Source: Proteobacteria bacterium UBA4457
Lineage (GTDB): Bacteria; Pseudomonadota; Gammaproteobacteria; Ga0077536
NCBI GenBank assembly: GCA_002390205.1
Contig: DGOV01000105.1
Span: 1 to 7,664, forward strand
DNA length: 7,664 nt
Reading direction: 5' to 3'
Below, in pieces: positions 5,321-7,664 of this stretch. A program made the translations under genes and the position numbers. The notes beneath the pieces are model-generated. The model did not search any database. It was not told where the DNA came from and worked only from the letters and a program-made list of their open reading frames with translations. Position 1 is the stretch's first letter. Every line of letters starts with the position of its first letter.

Positions 5321-6409
5321 ATGCACGTTGGCATGAGTACAATTTTCCAGAACCCTAATTCATTAGATGATCGCAGCGTTTACCGCAACGAGTTACGGTT
5401 AGCCGAAATGGCAGAACCTCTAGGCTTTGAGTCTGTGTGGGGTGTTGAGCACCACTTTACAGACTACACCATGTGCCCAGATCCTCTTCAATTTTTAACT
5501 TATATGGCGGGTCGCACAAAAAAAGTCAAACTTGGAACTATGGTTGTTGTTTTGCCCTGGCATGATCCAATGCGTGTTGCAGAGCAAATTTCTATGCTGG
5601 ACAACATCTCTGATGGGAGGGCCATACTGGGCCTAGGACGAGGGGCCGGGCGAGTAGAATTTGATGCTTTTCGTCAAGATATGGCTGATTCTCGTCCGAG
5701 GTTTGTAGAAAGTGCAGAGTGTGTGCTGTCTGGGTTAGAAAACGGTTTTTGCGAATACCAAGGCAAATTCATAAATCAACCTAAAGCACTTATCCGGCCT
5801 GCGCCATTTAAATCCTTTAAGGGTCGCACCTATGCCGCTGCGGTGTCACCTGAATCAGTAGAAATTATGGCGAAACTCGGAATAGGCCTACTAGTCATCC
5901 CTCAAAAGCCATGGGAGCAGGTAGAAAAAGAAATCGCTGACTATAACGAGGCATTTGTGCGTCTAAATGGTGAAAAGCCTCCCGCCCCTATCATGGCGGG
6001 TTGGACTATGTGTAACCCAGATAAAGACGCCGCCTATAAAATGGCTAAGCAATATATCGGGGGATATTGGCAGACAGTACTCGACCACTACAACTTCGAT
6101 ACAGGTCATCTCAAAGGTCAAAAAGGTTACGAGTATTATGGGAAATTCGCCGATGCCATGGACAAATCTGGAGTAGATGCAGCCATTGAATTTTTCATGG
6201 GTCTACAGACTTGGGGCACTCCAGACGAGTGCTATGAGACTATCGTAGGGAATGCTCGAAGAATTGGGGCTGAAGCATACATTGGGATCTTTAGTTATGC
6301 GGGCATGCCCTGGAGCGAAGCTGAACGAAACCTAAAATGTTTTGCGACTGAAGTTATGCCAAGACTTCAAAAACGAGAAATGTCTGGAAATGTCTCTTGG
6401 GCTGCGTAG
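5321..6409 (+). CDS. LLM class flavin-dependent monooxygenase (second, LuxA-like paralog)
   Basis: This 362-residue luciferase-fold protein has AAGGA seven bases before ATG 5321. Key blocks are MHVGMSTIFQNP (1-12), GVEHHFTDY (41-49, with Glu43-His44-His45-Phe46 at the same numbers as the LuxA catalytic His44 region), TMVVVLPWHDPMRVAEQ (73-89), ISDGRAILGLGRGAG (96-110, Arg107 matching the LuxA flavin-phosphate Arg while the LuxA Cys106 is Gly), VEFDAF (112-117), YAAAVSPES (171-179), YIGGYW (245-250), KGYEYY (268-273), WGTPDECYETI (298-308) and the C-terminal EVMPRLQ (344-350). The KGYEYY and GTPDEC stretches resemble LuxA KGYDFN and GTPEEC, so this paralog is closer to the LuxA branch than the first one. 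No luxCDE genes are present, so light emission is not implied. An FMNH2-dependent oxygenation of an unknown organic substrate is expected. The following DUF1329 gene overlaps its end by 20 bases. Confidence 0.94.
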   Translation: MHVGMSTIFQNPNSLDDRSVYRNELRLAEMAEPLGFESVWGVEHHFTDYTMCPDPLQFLTYMAGRTKKVKLGTMVVVLPWHDPMRVAEQISMLDNISDGRAILGLGRGAGRVEFDAFRQDMADSRPRFVESAECVLSGLENGFCEYQGKFINQPKALIRPAPFKSFKGRTYAAAVSPESVEIMAKLGIGLLVIPQKPWEQVEKEIADYNEAFVRLNGEKPPAPIMAGWTMCNPDKDAAYKMAKQYIGGYWQTVLDHYNFDTGHLKGQKGYEYYGKFADAMDKSGVDAAIEFFMGLQTWGTPDECYETIVGNARRIGAEAYIGIFSYAGMPWSEAERNLKCFATEVMPRLQKREMSGNVSWAA

Positions 6410-7664
6410 TATTGAAGTGCTGCTAAATTTTACAGCTGGAAGATTCCTGAGAGCATTATGCAGTGCCTTTCTCGTATGTTATCCGTTGTCGCATACAAAC
6501 GCTGCTGATTACGTGCATGATACAGAGGAATTGAATGAAATCAGCCCTCGACCTGGGCTAATAATTAATGACACTAATCTCCAGAAGTACCAACATTTAT
6601 TAGACCCTGATTTCAAGACATTCATTAAGAGTAAGTCTCTAACGTTAACAGTTGGCGAGCCTACAGCTTTCAATCCGCACGAAGCTTTCTTGCGTTCTAT
6701 CCACCAACAGGGTGTTGAACCTTATTTGCCGGAAACACCGGGGACAATAGCTGATTTTCAGCAAGGCCTTCCTTTTAGTGGAGAACTCGAGACAAACGAC
6801 CCTGATGCAGGACTTAAATTAGCTTGGAATATGCGCTACGCCTATCAAGGGGATAATGGAAAGATCCCAGAGATGCATTGGACTCTGAGGGATTGGCGGA
6901 GCGAAAAAGTTGAGTTCAAGATGACATTCAAAGCCAAACTTATGCGTTTCATGTATAGACATGTCTTAGAACCAACGCCATCTATCATGAATAATGCTCA
7001 GGATGCATATGGAGCGTTCAGGCTCGAGGCTATTGATGCGGGGAGTTATGATGGAACGCAGGCCCTTGTGTTCGCCAATAGAGATGAATCCAAACCTCTT
7101 AATGGCTGGGTATATATTCCGCAACTCGGACGAACTCAAACTCTCGCTTCATTTTCGCGAGAGGAATCGATGTTCGGCAGTGATATATTACCTAGCGACT
7201 TCATGGGCTATACAGCTAGTTTGACGGCGATGAAGTGGAAGTACAAAGGGCGTACTTTTGCTCTCCTCCCAATGTATCGACATGACCGCGCGATTACATC
7301 TGACCTGAAAGCGAGAAAAGCTGATTACTGGCACACCGATTTTCATGGCCGTGCAGGGTGTTTCCCAAAAGTCAGTTGGCAACTAAGAGAAACGTATATT
7401 CTAGAAGGCACTGCAGCTATCGAATCTGCGTCGGTATCAAAACGGGTCCTTTATGTCGATGCGCAAACTCACTTGCCCATATTATGGAAAATGTATGATT
7501 CAAATAACTCACTTTGGAAGTTCGCAATTAATGCATATGCGCACCCGACCTCACATGTTACGCATAATAACAATACTGGGGCTCCTATCCTAACCGCCTT
7601 CTCGACAATAGATATCCAAACCAATCGATGTACAACGATACAGGCATTAACTCTAATCAACGTT
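6390..7664 (+). CDS. DUF1329 family exported protein (runs off the window)
   Basis: An open frame of 425 codons runs from ATG 6390 to the edge with no stop. An N-terminal signal peptide is visible: Arg residues at 6, 19 and 22, a hydrophobic core ALCSAFLVCYPL (23-34), and likely cleavage near Ala38-Ala39 before DYVHD. It has no lipobox, so it is a soluble periplasmic or outer-membrane-associated protein, not a lipoprotein. DUF1329 (LolA-like superfamily) features include PGLIINDTNLQKYQHLLDP in the N-terminal third, AGLKLAWNMRYAY (141-153), the strand GWVYIPQLGR (239-248), and DILPSDFMGYTASL (265-278) followed by MKWKYKGRTFALLP. The usual family length is about 400-460 residues, so little is missing. 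ATG 6390 lies inside the monooxygenase gene and has only a weak GGA before it, suggesting translational coupling; GTG 6417 is an alternative start. Family members often accompany DUF1302 and RND-type transporter genes in hydrophobic-compound loci and are thought to act in envelope lipid handling. Confidence 0.88.
   Translation, partial: MSLGLRSIEVLLNFTAGRFLRALCSAFLVCYPLSHTNAADYVHDTEELNEISPRPGLIINDTNLQKYQHLLDPDFKTFIKSKSLTLTVGEPTAFNPHEAFLRSIHQQGVEPYLPETPGTIADFQQGLPFSGELETNDPDAGLKLAWNMRYAYQGDNGKIPEMHWTLRDWRSEKVEFKMTFKAKLMRFMYRHVLEPTPSIMNNAQDAYGAFRLEAIDAGSYDGTQALVFANRDESKPLNGWVYIPQLGRTQTLASFSREESMFGSDILPSDFMGYTASLTAMKWKYKGRTFALLPMYRHDRAITSDLKARKADYWHTDFHGRAGCFPKVSWQLRETYILEGTAAIESASVSKRVLYVDAQTHLPILWKMYDSNNSLWKFAINAYAHPTSHVTHNNNTGAPILTAFSTIDIQTNRCTTIQALTLINV

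Noticed and set aside
1767..6409. A luxAB bioluminescence system
   Set aside because: The two LLM proteins are separated by other genes, LuxA Cys106 is Gly in both, and no luxC, luxD, luxE or luxG gene is seen; generic flavin monooxygenases are more likely.
6390..6510. Lipoprotein signal in the DUF1329 protein
   Set aside because: The Cys residues in the hydrophobic segment are preceded by Leu or Val at -1, which does not fit a lipobox; an ordinary signal peptidase I site near Ala38 fits better.
6994..7660. Short open frames on both strands in the DUF1329 region
   Set aside because: The long uninterrupted DUF1329 frame with recognisable motifs covers this stretch, so these are shadows.

Overview
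The window looks like a piece of a Gram-negative, probably marine gammaproteobacterial chromosome. This is inferred from strong Shine-Dalgarno sites, a GC content that looks mid-40s by eye, a DUF1329 envelope protein with a signal peptide, and a Cys-type intracellular PHB depolymerase of the kind found in Beta- and Gammaproteobacteria. I cannot name a genus. No mobile element, tRNA, rRNA or CRISPR was seen, and coding density is high.

Layout: (1) 1-400, minus strand: the N-terminal 133 residues of a conserved uncharacterised protein resembling the DUF7064/DUF7065 family, cut by the window edge. (2) 401-571: divergent regulatory region. (3) 572-2786, plus strand: a two-gene operon of an acyl-CoA dehydrogenase and a luciferase-like (LLM class) flavin-dependent monooxygenase, 28 nt apart. 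(4) 2827-4685, minus strand, convergent to that operon: a small PYR/PYL-type SRPBCC protein, preceded on the same strand by an intracellular polyhydroxybutyrate depolymerase (phaZ) that starts at TTG. (5) 4686-4835: second divergent regulatory region. (6) 4836 to the window end, plus strand: a VOC (glyoxalase-fold) protein, a second and more LuxA-like LLM monooxygenase, and a secreted DUF1329 protein whose reading frame overlaps the monooxygenase and runs off the window.

Together the genes suggest catabolism of a hydrophobic substrate (lipid, terpenoid, steroid or hydrocarbon type). The DUF1329 protein would act in the envelope, the acyl-CoA dehydrogenase would desaturate a CoA thioester, two flavin monooxygenases would insert oxygen, and the VOC and SRPBCC proteins could act on ring-opening, cyclisation or ligand-binding steps. 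The phaZ gene connects to carbon-storage turnover. The substrate is not visible in the sequence. The most interesting feature is the two unequal luciferase-fold monooxygenases, both with the LuxA catalytic-His region, sitting in two adjacent operons of what looks like one uncharacterised oxidative pathway.
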